Assembly (NCBI RefSeq): GCF_018596335.1
Contig: NZ_JAHEPS010000001.1
Location: 1,054,001-1,118,000 of the forward strand
Direction of reading: 5' to 3'
From: Shewanella jiangmenensis
GTDB lineage: Bacteria > Pseudomonadota > Gammaproteobacteria > Enterobacterales > Shewanellaceae
DNA length: 64,000 nucleotides
The notes below the pieces were generated by a model that saw only the letters and a list, made by a program, of their open reading frames with translations, was not told the origin of the DNA and made no database searches. Position 1 is the first letter of the stretch. Each line of letters begins with the position of its first letter. This document shows, in pieces, positions 10,830 to 19,852 of the stretch. The position numbers and the translations under genes are program-made.

Positions 10830-13298
10830 TTACTTGAGCTCGGCTTCAAACAGCTTATAAATGCGGCGATACTCATCGAGCCAGCTTGATGGCTCGCGGA
10901 AACCATGGGGCTCGACCGGATAAATGGCGGTTTCGAACATCGGCTTCTCAAGCTCAATCAGGCGCTGCACCAGACGCACACTGTCCTGGAAGAACACGTT
11001 GTCATCGAGTACACCGCTCATGATAAGCAACGGCTTGTTGAGACCCTGGGCGTGTTCAATCGGCGAACTGCGCTCAAAGGCAATCGGGTCCACATCCGGG
11101 GTATTGAGGATGTTAGAGGTATAAGGCGCGTTGTAATGGGCCCAGTCGGTCACAGGACGCAACGCCGCACCGGCCTGGAACAGCTCAGGCTCGCGGAACA
11201 GCGCCATAAAGGTAAGGAAGCCACCGTAGGAGCCGCCATAGGTACCAACCCGCTTGTCATCGACCTTGGCATTTTTCACCATCCAGGCCACGCCGTCTTT
11301 AAGGTCTTCCACTTCAGGATGGCCCATCTGGCGGTAAATGGCGGTGCGCCAGTCACGGCCGTAACCTTTCGAGCCGCGAAAATCCATGTCCATCACCACA
11401 TAACCTTGCTGGGCCAGCAGGTTGTGGAACATAAACTCACGGAAATAATTGGAAAAACCAAAGTGGGCGTTTTGCAGGTAACCGGCACCATGGTTGAAAA
11501 TGACCGCCGGATACTTGTCAGCCTTGCTGGCATCGAATCCCTCAGGCAGGTATACCCGCGCATACACCACACCGGCGCCATGATTTGACGGCACGGCCAC
11601 CACTTCCGGCGTCTGCCATGGGTAGCTGGCAAAAGCAGATGAGGTATAATGGGTCAAACGCTCAAGCTTGCCGCCGATATGCTGCACATAGACTTCATCT
11701 GGCTGGGTGCGGGTGGAGGCGAGCAGCAACAACTTGCTCTCATCCGGACTTAAGCGGTAATCGAGCACACCCTGCCACTGGGTCAGCTGCTCATCTTTAC
11801 CGTCAGCAAGGGATACCCGATACACGTTGTACATGCCCGGATGGTCTTTGTTGGCCTTGTAGTAGATGTACTTGCCATCGCTGCTCACGGTCAGATCGCT
11901 GACCACAAACTTGCCCTGGGTCAGTGCCTTGGCGGCCTTACCCGGTGTTTTGATATAAAGCTGCGAGAAACCGGTTTCTTCCGACAGGAAATAGAAACGG
12001 CCATCCTTAAGCCAGCCAAACTGGTTGTAATCGTAGTTAACCCAGGCCTCGTCGTGCAGACGATGCTCTGTGGTCATTTTGCCGGACTCAGGGTCGACTG
12101 CGGCTATCCAGCGGTCTTTGTTGTCCACCGCTTCGAGCATCACCAGCAGCTTGCCGTCCTCGCTCCACTGAATAGCGCTCTGGCTCCAGCCCCAGTCCTG
12201 CATCAACTGCACTTTGCGGGGCGATTTTTCACTCTTGTAAGTTTCGCCGCGTGCCTTGGCGTTTTCGGCTTTCACCTTGGCCAGCACGTCTTCATCAAAC
12301 CCGCTCAGGCCTTCGATGCTGATGTCATGCTGCTGGCGGTCTTTAAGGTCAATCAGCACCAGACGCTCGCCCGGCGGATTATCTTCGGCAACCCGGGCGC
12401 GCACAGGCACAGGGTCAACGTAGCCGTCTTTGCCAAGGTAGTTGGGCATGATGTCGTGCTCGCTGCGGCCCTGATAGTTTTTATCCTGCAGGCTCAGCAG
12501 CAAATAACGGCCATCCGCGGACAGCGACAGCTCGTTGACGACCTCGGCGTCGCCCAGATACCAGGGCTCGGCACTGATAGTACTGTCGGCTTTGCCAAGC
12601 TCAGTTTTAAAGCTTTCACGGGCCTTGGCCTTGTCGTGCTGGGCGGCCACAAATTGGATCAGGCGGGCATTTTGCTTGGCAAGGTACGAGCTTGGTGCCT
12701 GCACGCCCTGGGGCGCTTTTGTCATACGGATATCGGCCAGCTGCTCGACCATGCCGTCGGCATGCAGACGAAACACCGAATTGCCCTGCCAGAATGCCAG
12801 ATCGCCGTTACTCAGGAAGCGCACGCCATCGACCGCAGTGTTGGTGCGGGTCATCTGACGGGTTTCACCACTGGCAAGGTATTTAACAAACAGGTTGCCC
12901 TGATAGATAAACGCCTTACGCTGTCCGCTCTGGTCTAACACGCCCTCGGCCGACGCATCGCTGAGCTTGTCGAGCGCTACTTCGCTCGCTTCACCATTCA
13001 GCGGCTGCACGTACAGGGTTTTCAGCGCATCGCCACTTGGCTGACGCTGAAAATACACGCTTTTGCCATCATCACTCCAATAGGGATTGGTGGCAAACAC
13101 GCCCATCCAGTCCGGATTGGCCATGATTTGCTTCATGGTCAGTTTTTCACCGGCAACCACAGGCGCAGCAAGGGTCACTTGTGTGGTAACAGGTGCGGCG
13201 CTTGGCTGGGTTTGGGCGACAGGCGTGTTGGCACTGCAACCGGCAAGGATGGCGAGCGCAAGGGCGCTCACGGCAAAGGGGCGGATAACGGGGCTCAT
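10830..13298 (-). CDS. Prolyl-oligopeptidase family (S9) dipeptidyl-peptidase-like lipoprotein
   Basis: 822 residues. The N-terminus is a lipoprotein signal with lipobox L-A-G-C (Cys21), so the enzyme is probably membrane-anchored in the periplasm or outer membrane. Residues about 60-560 form a beta-propeller-like region with repeated S-x-D-G-K-x-I/L/V-Y/L-x motifs; the C-terminal 250 residues are an alpha/beta hydrolase with Ser690 in Y-G-G-S-Y-G-G, the Asp in G-V-L-D-D-N-V and His798 in E-P-H-G-F. It cleaves short peptides in related enzymes. Together with the S46 peptidase at the other end of the window it suggests a peptide-utilising lifestyle. The leader contains an unusual tandem repeat. 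Confidence 0.9.
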   Translation of the reverse strand: MSPVIRPFAVSALALAILAGCSANTPVAQTQPSAAPVTTQVTLAAPVVAGEKLTMKQIMANPDWMGVFATNPYWSDDGKSVYFQRQPSGDALKTLYVQPLNGEASEVALDKLSDASAEGVLDQSGQRKAFIYQGNLFVKYLASGETRQMTRTNTAVDGVRFLSNGDLAFWQGNSVFRLHADGMVEQLADIRMTKAPQGVQAPSSYLAKQNARLIQFVAAQHDKAKARESFKTELGKADSTISAEPWYLGDAEVVNELSLSADGRYLLLSLQDKNYQGRSEHDIMPNYLGKDGYVDPVPVRARVAEDNPPGERLVLIDLKDRQQHDISIEGLSGFDEDVLAKVKAENAKARGETYKSEKSPRKVQLMQDWGWSQSAIQWSEDGKLLVMLEAVDNKDRWIAAVDPESGKMTTEHRLHDEAWVNYDYNQFGWLKDGRFYFLSEETGFSQLYIKTPGKAAKALTQGKFVVSDLTVSSDGKYIYYKANKDHPGMYNVYRVSLADGKDEQLTQWQGVLDYRLSPDESKLLLLASTRTQPDEVYVQHIGGKLERLTHYTSSAFASYPWQTPEVVAVPSNHGAGVVYARVYLPEGFDASKADKYPAVIFNHGAGYLQNAHFGFSNYFREFMFHNLLAQQGYVVMDMDFRGSKGYGRDWRTAIYRQMGHPEVEDLKDGVAWMVKNAKVDDKRVGTYGGSYGGFLTFMALFREPELFQAGAALRPVTDWAHYNAPYTSNILNTPDVDPIAFERSSPIEHAQGLNKPLLIMSGVLDDNVFFQDSVRLVQRLIELEKPMFETAIYPVEPHGFREPSSWLDEYRRIYKLFEAELK

Positions 13299-13312
13299 GA
13301 TGCTTCCTTTGA

Positions 13313-13399
13313 TTTTTATCTGGTTATTTTTTATTTGGTTATTTTTATTTGGTTATTCTTATTTGGTCATTGTGATCTGGCTACTTTGTATCGGGTTAT
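13313..13399. repeat. Degenerate AT-rich tandem repeat in the S9 peptidase leader
   Basis: About six units of 13-15 bp with core TTATTTGGTTAT, the last two more diverged (TCTGGCTAC, TCGGGTTAT). The array starts 15 bases before the peptidase ATG, so it lies in its promoter or 5' leader. Confidence 0.8.
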
Positions 13400-13662
13400 T
13401 GTGTCAGATAGCGCTAACTGACGCTGTTAACCGGCAACTGGGGTATCAGACTTGCTCTTCTGGACATTTCAGGCGAAACACATCTCCGGCAAAACTCGTC
13501 TCAGGTGAAACTCGTCTCAAGCGAAACAAGCCGTGGATAAAATTTTAACGGCGATTTATATCACATTTGTGTGGGCAACGCCGAATAGCGGCTGGGCGGA
13601 TGGCGGGAAAACTTGTAACAGAACGTCAAAGCCACGGCTACACGCGGCCACAGCGCCACGCT

Positions 13663-13714
13663 TTAGTGCAACGCATTAGCGCCGCGCATTAGTGCAATGC
13701 ATTAGCGACTGGCT
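13663..13714. repeat. 26-bp tandem duplication downstream of pabA
   Basis: Two adjacent 26-bp copies beginning TTAGTGCAA(C/T)GCATTAGCG; the first 20 bases differ at one to two positions, the tails diverge. Confidence 0.75.
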
Positions 13715-13752
13715 TTTGAATGCCCGGCTTGTGAATGTGGCATTTACGCGAG

Positions 13753-14328
13753 TTAAACGTGAGCCTTAAGAAAGTTCGCGAGCAGCTCATGGCCCTGGGC
13801 GGTGAGAATAGACTCGGGGTGAAACTGCACGCCAAAGAGCGGCAACTCGCCATGGCTTAGCGCCATGATTTCACGGCCATGCTGCGGGTCATCGAACCAG
13901 GCATCAAGCTCAAATCCAGCCGGCACCGACTCGACCAGCAGCGAATGATAGCGGGTCACCCGCAGCGGATTATTGAGTCCGGCAAACAGGCGCTGATCGT
14001 TATGTTGAATATCGCTGGTTTTACCATGCATCACCCGTGCAGCCCGCACCACCCTGGCGCCATAAACCTGCGCCATCGCCTGATGCCCAAGGCATACGCC
14101 CAAAATCGGCAGTTTGCCTGCAAAGTGCTCAATGGCAGCAAGAGAAATACCGGCATCATCCGGAGTACAGGGGCCGGGGGAAATCACCAATCGCTCGGGG
14201 GCGAGTCTGGCAATCTCGTCGAGGCTTATCTCGTCATTACGGCGAACCAACACCTCTTCCCCCAGCTGCTGAAAATACTGCACCAGGTTAAAAGTAAAAG
14301 AGTCGTAGTTGTCTATCATCAGCAACAT
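13753..14328 (-). CDS. pabA: Aminodeoxychorismate/anthranilate synthase glutaminase subunit
   Basis: 191 residues, a class I glutamine amidotransferase that supplies ammonia to PabB (p-aminobenzoate for folate) and in some species to TrpE. Motifs: start [15 protein letters not shown], oxyanion S-P-G-P-C-T-P, nucleophile Cys79 in G-V-C-L-G-H-Q, and His170/Glu172 in F-H-P-E-S. The ATG at 14328 fits the family start; an 18-residue upstream extension is rejected. Full PabA similarity ([11 protein letters not shown]) supports PabA rather than TrpG. No clear terminator follows. Confidence 0.93.
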   Translation of the reverse strand: MLLMIDNYDSFTFNLVQYFQQLGEEVLVRRNDEISLDEIARLAPERLVISPGPCTPDDAGISLAAIEHFAGKLPILGVCLGHQAMAQVYGARVVRAARVMHGKTSDIQHNDQRLFAGLNNPLRVTRYHSLLVESVPAGFELDAWFDDPQHGREIMALSHGELPLFGVQFHPESILTAQGHELLANFLKAHV

Positions 14329-14463
14329 GGTTGCAAATGCCCGCCGTAAAACCCAACCAGAATTGGCCGCGAATGCTAGCACACTGAGGCGACGGGATCA
14401 TCCGGATTGCCGAAGTTTGTCTATCATTAACACACCGGCCCGCCCGAAAAAAACCAACAAGCA

Positions 14464-15618
14464 ATGAGTAACTGGAAACACCGACTGGTGCAATCCATCA
14501 CCTTGGGAAGCCAGTTTTGCACCAGTAAGACACAGGAGCGCAAGCTCATTCAGACCAATATTGCCGTCTATATCGCCATGGTCACTATCTTGGTGTTTGA
14601 TATAGGTTTTGCCATTTCCGGCAATGTCGGCCTCATCTATTCCGGTCTGGTGCAAACACCCTACTGGTTGCTGCTGCCGGTCACGCTGCTGTTGAATAAA
14701 CGCGGGCGAAGACTCGAGGCCGTGCTGTGGCTTTTTACCCTGGTTATTCTCGATGCGTTAACTGCACTGGTATTGGCTCAGGGCGTAAGCATAGGTTTAC
14801 ACTACTATTTCGTCCTCTTCGCCATCATGCCGGCATCCTTTATCGATCAGCGCCACTGGTTGTTTGTCATCGTCTTGTTTGTGATTAATTTTTCGCTGTT
14901 TGCCTACTTTGAGATTTACGGCTGGCAGCCCCATCCGGCAGTGCTTGAGGTGCCAGAAGGCACACTGCATTTACTCAGGATTATGATGATTGCCTCCTGC
15001 GTCGCGACTGTGCTTTTGGTCGTGCTGTGTAATGAGTACTATGCCAGTGAGAACGAGCGTCAGTTACAACAGCTTGCCGATACCGATGCCCTGACCGGCC
15101 TGCCGAACCGCCGCGCATTTATGCAGCGCCTTGAGCGCACTATTCTGGAAAATCGGCCTTTTAGCCTGCTGCTGATTGATTTGGACCATTTCAAACGCAT
15201 CAACGACAGCCATGGACATCTGGTGGGCGATCAGGCATTGAGGTTTGTCGCAAGCGAAATGAGCAAGCGTATCGGCGGCAACGACTTTATCGGCCGTGTC
15301 GGCGGTGAAGAGTTTGCAGTGGTCATGTTAAGCCCCGCGCCGGGCGACAGCGTTATTCGCGCCGAAGAACTGTGCCGCCACATCGCCATGACGCGCTGCA
15401 ACCTCGGCCAACTGTCGCTGACCATCACGATTTCTGTCGGTCTGTGTCAGGTACACCCACCGGCAAAACTGGTCAATGTCATGACCCTTGCTGACGCAGC
15501 CCTTTACGAGGCCAAAAATAACGGCCGCAACCGCCTCGAAGTCACCCAATCGCTGCGGGAGATTCAGTCCGACCCTGGCAACTATGACGAAGACAGCAAA
15601 CCTCGCGGCCACAGCTAG
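14464..15618 (+). CDS. Membrane-bound diguanylate cyclase (GGDEF)
   Basis: 384 residues. Residues 30-190 contain about six hydrophobic segments forming an integral membrane sensor of no recognised name. A GGDEF domain follows (206-365) with D-A-L-T-G-L-P-N-R-R, substrate-binding I-D-L-D-H-F-K-R-I-N-D, and the active-site signature G-G-E-E-F at 280-284, so it should be catalytically competent for c-di-GMP synthesis. The inhibitory I-site RxxD expected just upstream is G-G-N-D, so product feedback is probably absent. Stand-alone gene, divergent from pabA. Confidence 0.9.
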   Translation: MSNWKHRLVQSITLGSQFCTSKTQERKLIQTNIAVYIAMVTILVFDIGFAISGNVGLIYSGLVQTPYWLLLPVTLLLNKRGRRLEAVLWLFTLVILDALTALVLAQGVSIGLHYYFVLFAIMPASFIDQRHWLFVIVLFVINFSLFAYFEIYGWQPHPAVLEVPEGTLHLLRIMMIASCVATVLLVVLCNEYYASENERQLQQLADTDALTGLPNRRAFMQRLERTILENRPFSLLLIDLDHFKRINDSHGHLVGDQALRFVASEMSKRIGGNDFIGRVGGEEFAVVMLSPAPGDSVIRAEELCRHIAMTRCNLGQLSLTITISVGLCQVHPPAKLVNVMTLADAALYEAKNNGRNRLEVTQSLREIQSDPGNYDEDSKPRGHS

Positions 15619-15736
15619 TGAAAAAGCATAAAATGAGGCGAGAGCCCGGATGGGCGAAGCCGAGCCAGCCCAAACAAAACTAGCCCTGCCAAGTCAAATT
15701 GGAAGCAGGCTTTTAAAACCTGTCGCAGCAGAAATG

Positions 15737-15761
15737 AAAAAACCAGCACGTGGCTGGTTTT
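15737..15761 (-). terminator. Terminator after sspB
   Basis: AAAACCAGC / GCTGGTTTT stem (15739-15747 with 15753-15761), 5-base loop, and a T6 run on the minus strand; it ends the petABC-sspAB transcript. Confidence 0.9.
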
Positions 15762-15794
15762 CAGGTTTGCTCAGAAGCGGGCGTCGAGATGAGA

Positions 15795-16262
15795 TTATTT
15801 CACCACTGTCAGATGGCCACGGCGCTTGGGCGTCGTTTCCACCTTGGCAGCCGGAGTCGTATCGACCAGCTCAAACTCATCCGCATCAGGTTCGCTGTCA
15901 GCGGCAAAAAAGAGTTCGTCTTCGCCTTCTTCGAGCAGGTAAGCATCTTCGGTATCAAACACGGTACCGGCACCGTTTTCGCGGGCATAGATGGCCACAA
16001 TGGATGCCATTGGCAGCACCACATGGTGCGGCACACCGCCAAAACGGGCATTGAACTCAACCGCGTCGTTACCCAGTTGCAGCTGACCAACAGCAGAGCC
16101 GGCGATATTCAGCACAATTTGGCCGTCGCGGACAAACTGCTGCGGCACCAGCGTGCCCTTCACCATCGCGTCCACCACCACATGGGGAGTAAGCTGATTA
16201 TCCATCAGCCACTCATAGTAGGCGCGCAGCAGGTAAGGACGACTTGGGCTCAGCGGCTTCAT
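15795..16262 (-). CDS. sspB: ClpXP protease specificity-enhancing factor SspB
   Basis: 155 residues. SspB binds ssrA-tagged, ribosome-rescued proteins and tethers them to ClpX. The N-terminal substrate-binding domain begins S-P-S-R-P-Y-L-L-R-A-Y-Y-E-W-L (5-19) and includes F-N-A-R-F-G-G; a flexible acidic linker follows, and the C-terminal tail R-R-G-H-L-T-V-V-K is the ClpX-binding module (E. coli ends R-V-V-K). The ATG at 16262 shares one base with the sspA stop codon, so translation is coupled; the 47-residue upstream extension is a shadow over sspA. Confidence 0.95.
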   Translation of the reverse strand: MKPLSPSRPYLLRAYYEWLMDNQLTPHVVVDAMVKGTLVPQQFVRDGQIVLNIAGSAVGQLQLGNDAVEFNARFGGVPHHVVLPMASIVAIYARENGAGTVFDTEDAYLLEEGEDELFFAADSEPDADEFELVDTTPAAKVETTPKRRGHLTVVK

Positions 16263-16891
16263 TACATACCCATGCGCATTTCGCGCTCGGCTTCGGTCAG
16301 TGACGCCTTGAATGACTCGCGCTCGAAAATACGGGTCATGTAGGCTTTGATGTCTTTGGCAACGCCGGTATCCAGATGGATGCCGAGCACAGGCAAACGC
16401 CACAGCAGCGGGCCGAGGTAGCAGTCAGCCAGACCGAATTCTTCATTCATGAAGAATGGCATTTCACCAAACAGAGGGGAAATGGCAATCAGGCCTTCAC
16501 GCAGCTCTTTACGGGCAGCATCGGCACGGTCATTGCGCTTGATACGGTCAACCAGGGTGTACCAGTCGGTGTCGATGCGGTGCATCATCAGACGGCTCTG
16601 ACCACGGGAAACAGGATAAACCGGCATCAGAGGTGGATGCGGGAAACGCTCATCGAGGTATTCCATGATGATGCGTGATTCATACAACACCAGTTCGCGA
16701 TCAACCAGGGTAGGTACTGAATTGTATGGGTTCAGTTCCAGCAGATCTTCAGGCATGTCGTTCGGATCGACCTGCAAAACATCAACGGTCACGCCTTTTT
16801 CAGCCAGCACGATACGCACCTGATGGCTGTAAAGGTCATCAGCGCCGGAAAACAGAGTCATGATAGAGCGTTTGTTGGCAGCAAGAGCCAT
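16262..16891 (-). CDS. sspA: Stringent starvation protein A
   Basis: 209 residues, a glutathione-transferase fold protein that binds RNA polymerase and affects stationary-phase and acid-tolerance genes. The start M-A-L-A-A-N-K-R-S, the block D-L-Y-S-H-Q-V-R-I-V-L-A-E-K-G (near 20-34) and the segment L-D-E-R-F-P-H-P-P-L-M-P-V-Y-P-V match enteric SspA; the P-H-P-P-L motif is the surface patch needed for its function in E. coli. The ATG at 16891 has a GGAGGG site 6 bases upstream. Follows petC after a hairpin, precedes sspB with overlap. Confidence 0.96.
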   Translation of the reverse strand: MALAANKRSIMTLFSGADDLYSHQVRIVLAEKGVTVDVLQVDPNDMPEDLLELNPYNSVPTLVDRELVLYESRIIMEYLDERFPHPPLMPVYPVSRGQSRLMMHRIDTDWYTLVDRIKRNDRADAARKELREGLIAISPLFGEMPFFMNEEFGLADCYLGPLLWRLPVLGIHLDTGVAKDIKAYMTRIFERESFKASLTEAEREMRMGM

Positions 16892-16922
16892 TGATACCCT
16901 CCAGGATCGAATCAAATAAAAT

Positions 16923-16948
16923 AAACGAGGGGCTAATGCCCCCCGTTT
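16923..16948 (-). terminator. Hairpin attenuator between petC and sspA
   Basis: An 11-bp stem with one mismatch (AAACGAGGGGC at 16923-16933 with GCCCCCCGTTT at 16938-16948), loop TAAT, followed on minus by ATTTTATTT. It probably terminates part of the petABC transcripts, with sspAB served by readthrough or its own promoter. Confidence 0.75.
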
Positions 16949-16985
16949 CAATACGCGGATAGAGTATTTTACCCGCTATTGGCTA

Positions 16986-17723
16986 TCAGTGTACATCTTT
17001 CCAGTATTCTTTCTTCAGCAGGAAGGCCACGATGAAGAAGATAAACAGGAAGGCAAGTACCCAAACACCCATGGCCTGACGCTCAAGTTTCACTGGTTCA
17101 GCAGAGTAAACCAGGAAGCCAGTCAGGTCACGCATGGCCTGATCGTACTCTTCAGCAGTCATTTTGCCGCCGGTCGCAGGGTTCACGCCCTTAACCTTAA
17201 CAACTTCTTTGCCGTCAACCACTTCGGTTTCAATAACTGGGGTAGCGATACCCTGCAGCTCTTCAAGCACGTGTGGCATACCCACAGATGGGAACACGGT
17301 GTTGTTAACGCCGAATGGACGGCTTGGGTCCTTGTAGAAACCCTTGAGGTAAGAGTAAACCCAGTCTTCACCGCGTACACGGGCAACCAGAGTCAAATCC
17401 GGTGGTGCAGCACCAAACCACTTGGCAGCGTCTTTCTCTGGGATGGCGTTTTCCATCAGTTCACCCACTTTGGCGCCGGTGACTATGTACTTGCTGCGCA
17501 TATCATCGATAGACACACCCAGGTCGGTCGCTACACGCTCGTAACGCTGGTACTGCTGGCTGTGACAGCCGGCACAGTAGTGCTGGAACAAATCCAGACC
17601 ACGAACCAGAGACTCTTTGTCATGCAGATCTACGTTGGCCTGTTCCAGGTGTACCTTGTGACCTGCGGCAGCAAAGCCGAGGGTAGGCACCAGAGCAACC
17701 AAAGCAATGAGTAACTTTTTCAT
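16986..17723 (-). CDS. petC: Ubiquinol-cytochrome c reductase, cytochrome c1
   Basis: 245 residues. The c1 subunit takes electrons from the Rieske protein and passes them to soluble cytochrome c. Signal peptide 1-20; haem c attachment C50-A-G-C-H54; probable axial Met in V-G-M-P-H-V; C-terminal membrane anchor about 218-238 followed by a basic tail. The start codon overlaps the petB stop (TAATG), giving coupled translation in petABC. Confidence 0.96.
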   Translation of the reverse strand: MKKLLIALVALVPTLGFAAAGHKVHLEQANVDLHDKESLVRGLDLFQHYCAGCHSQQYQRYERVATDLGVSIDDMRSKYIVTGAKVGELMENAIPEKDAAKWFGAAPPDLTLVARVRGEDWVYSYLKGFYKDPSRPFGVNNTVFPSVGMPHVLEELQGIATPVIETEVVDGKEVVKVKGVNPATGGKMTAEEYDQAMRDLTGFLVYSAEPVKLERQAMGVWVLAFLFIFFIVAFLLKKEYWKDVH

Positions 17724-18937
17724 TATTTAGTCAACCTCGCTGGAACTGGCTTGGTTTTCTCGTTCTTACTGTACACCCACAGGGCTACGAAGAAGCCGAA
17801 GTAAGTGATGGTGAACACCTGAGCGGCAATGGTCAGAGCCGGAGTCGCAGGCACAGCACCGAGGTAACCCAGAATGATGAAAGATACAGCGAACTGACCA
17901 ATGTTCAGCTTGTGGATGAAGCTTCTGTAACGAACAGACTTCACCTTACAGCGATCCAGCCATGGCAGGATGAACAGTACGGCAATCGACAGACCCATCA
18001 TGATCACACCGCCGAGCTTGTGCGGTACCGCACGCAGGATGGCGTAGAATGGGGTGAAGTACCATACAGGCGCAATGTGCTCTGGGGTCTTCATTGGGTT
18101 AGCGGCCTCGAAGTTTGGCTTCTCGAGGAAGTAACCACCGCCCTCAGGCATAAAGAACAGCACGTAGCAGAACAGGATCAGGAAGCCCGCCACACCTACA
18201 ATGTCTTTCACAGTGTAGTAAGGGTGGAATGGGATACCGTCAACCGGCCAGCCGTTTTCGTCTTTGTTCTTCTTGATCTCGATACCGTCAGGGTTGTTAG
18301 AACCCACTTCGTGCAGCGCAATCAGGTGCAGGAACACCAGCACAACCAGAACCAGCGGCAGCGCAATCACGTGCAGGGCGAAGAAGCGGTTCAGGGTAGC
18401 ACCCGATACCACGTAGTCACCACGGATCCACAGGGTCAGATCATCACCGATAACAGGGATGGCACCGAACAGAGAGATAATTACCTGCGCACCCCAGTAT
18501 GACATCTGCCCCCATGGCAGCAGGTAGCCCATGAAGGCTTCGGCCATCAGCACGAGGAAGATCAGCATACCGAACAGCCACAGCAGTTCACGTGGTTTCT
18601 GGTATGAACCGTAGATAAGACCACGGAACATGTGCAGGTAAATCACCACGAAGAAGGCCGAAGCGCCGGTGGAGTGCATATAACGCAGCAGCCAGCCATA
18701 CTCCACATCACGCATGATGTATTCGATGGAGGCAAAGGCGCCTTCTGCGGTAGGTACGTAGTTCATGGTCAGCCAGATACCAGTGAGGATCTGGTTTACC
18801 AGCACGAGCAGTGCCAGAGAACCGAAGAAGTACCAGAAGTTGAAGTTTTTGGGAGTCGCGTACTGACCCACGTGACGGTTATAAGTAGCCGTCATCGGGA
18901 TACGTGCGTCGATCCAATCGATAATGTTTTTAACCAT
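17723..18937 (-). CDS. petB: Ubiquinol-cytochrome c reductase, cytochrome b
   Basis: 404 residues, inner membrane, eight helices. The two b haems are held by His88/His102 and His189/His204. The Qo-site loop carries P-V-W-Y (290-293) where the textbook motif is P-E-W-Y; a variant known from other proteobacteria. Start overlaps the petA stop codon by one base. With petA and petC it forms complex III of the aerobic respiratory chain. Confidence 0.97.
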   Translation of the reverse strand: MVKNIIDWIDARIPMTATYNRHVGQYATPKNFNFWYFFGSLALLVLVNQILTGIWLTMNYVPTAEGAFASIEYIMRDVEYGWLLRYMHSTGASAFFVVIYLHMFRGLIYGSYQKPRELLWLFGMLIFLVLMAEAFMGYLLPWGQMSYWGAQVIISLFGAIPVIGDDLTLWIRGDYVVSGATLNRFFALHVIALPLVLVVLVFLHLIALHEVGSNNPDGIEIKKNKDENGWPVDGIPFHPYYTVKDIVGVAGFLILFCYVLFFMPEGGGYFLEKPNFEAANPMKTPEHIAPVWYFTPFYAILRAVPHKLGGVIMMGLSIAVLFILPWLDRCKVKSVRYRSFIHKLNIGQFAVSFIILGYLGAVPATPALTIAAQVFTITYFGFFVALWVYSKNEKTKPVPARLTK

Positions 18938-19527
18938 TATGCAGTCTCCCCGTCGACACCGATGATCACGTTCACATCATCAAGATACTTGTGCGGTGGG
19001 ATCACCAGGTTCAGTGGCGCAGGAACGCCCTGGAACACGCGGCCAGCCATGTCGAACTTGGAGCCGTGGCAAGGACAGAAGAAACCGGAGTTAACACCAA
19101 CTACCTGCTCAGCAAAAGAGTCTGGCAAATAGGTGGGTGAACAACCGAGGTGAGTACAGATACCAACGGCGATAAAGTACTCTGGCTTGATAGAACGTAC
19201 GCCGTTTTTGGCATACTCTGGCTGCTGTAGTTCATCAGAAGCCGGATCACGCAGCTGACCGTCGAGACCAGAAAGTTGCTTAAGCACTTCCTCGGTGCGG
19301 CGTACAACCCAAACGGGTTTACCGCGCCACTCTACACGGATCAACTGGCCTGGTTCCAGCTTACTGATATTTACTTCTACCGGCGCACCTGCAGCTTTGG
19401 CCTTGGCGCTTGGATTCCATGACTTAATGAAAGGAACCGCTACAGCGACGGCACCTGCACCACCAATAACGGCGGTTGCGGCTGTCAGGAATCTGCGACG
19501 TCCGGTATCGACTGGCGCATTGCTCAT
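18937..19527 (-). CDS. petA: Ubiquinol-cytochrome c reductase, Rieske iron-sulfur subunit
   Basis: 196 residues. A twin-arginine-type N-terminus (R-R-R-F-L, residues 10-14) is followed by the membrane anchor (15-33). The 2Fe-2S cluster ligands are Cys124/His126 in C-T-H-L-G-C and Cys151/His154 in C-P-C-H-G-S, with the Cys129/Cys153 disulfide. The ATG at 19527 is chosen because a GGGAG ribosome site lies 8 bases upstream; the in-frame ATG at 19533 would sit only 2 bases from that site. First gene of petABC. Confidence 0.96.
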   Translation of the reverse strand: MSNAPVDTGRRRFLTAATAVIGGAGAVAVAVPFIKSWNPSAKAKAAGAPVEVNISKLEPGQLIRVEWRGKPVWVVRRTEEVLKQLSGLDGQLRDPASDELQQPEYAKNGVRSIKPEYFIAVGICTHLGCSPTYLPDSFAEQVVGVNSGFFCPCHGSKFDMAGRVFQGVPAPLNLVIPPHKYLDDVNVIIGVDGETA

Positions 19528-19852
19528 CCACATATCTCCCAGCGGGGTTGGAATTTTTGTTTTTTCAAAACCTTACCTCAATCCAAAAGGCATTAAGGCA
19601 AAATCGTAGTTTGAGGCGGGGCTCATTATAGCCAAAAAGCAGATACAGATCATAGTTAAATGACACATCTAAGTTGTGGAGATTGTGTTTTTTTGAGGGC
19701 CCCAATCGAGTTAAACGGTAGAACTCAGGACTTATCAGCGACAATCCCAATTTAAACTGTGTATTGGCTATTGCTAAACAAATGTAATCGCGAAAAATTA
19801 TCCAAAAAAAAGCCCAACCTGAGAGGTTGGGCTTTTTATTCGCATCAGCGCC
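19528..19852 (-). promoter_or_regulatory. Promoter region of petABC
   Basis: A 325-base gap holding the hflC terminator (19804-19837) and, on the minus strand, a perfect TATAAT at 19630-19625 about 100 bases before petA. The matching -35 is weak, so an activator may be needed. Nothing coding is seen. Confidence 0.5.
19804..19837. terminator. Terminator after hflC
   Basis: A 14-bp perfect stem AAAAAGCCCAACCT / AGGTTGGGCTTTTT around GAG (19807-19820 with 19824-19837), with a long T-run on the minus strand. It closes the nnr-to-hflC superoperon. Confidence 0.95.

Larger units (their letters stand above)
13299..13752. other. Repeat-rich intergenic region, S9 peptidase to pabA
   Basis: A 454-base gap between two minus-strand genes. 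It contains an AT-rich degenerate repeat (13313-13399), two copies of GAAACTCGTCTCA-like sequence near 13490-13520, and a 26-bp tandem duplication (13663-13714). No gene with a plausible ribosome site is seen. The peptidase promoter should lie here. Confidence 0.6.

Noticed and set aside
11841..12938. 365-residue plus-strand frame inside the S9 peptidase gene
   Set aside because: Antisense shadow; the minus-strand product has lipobox and full catalytic triad.
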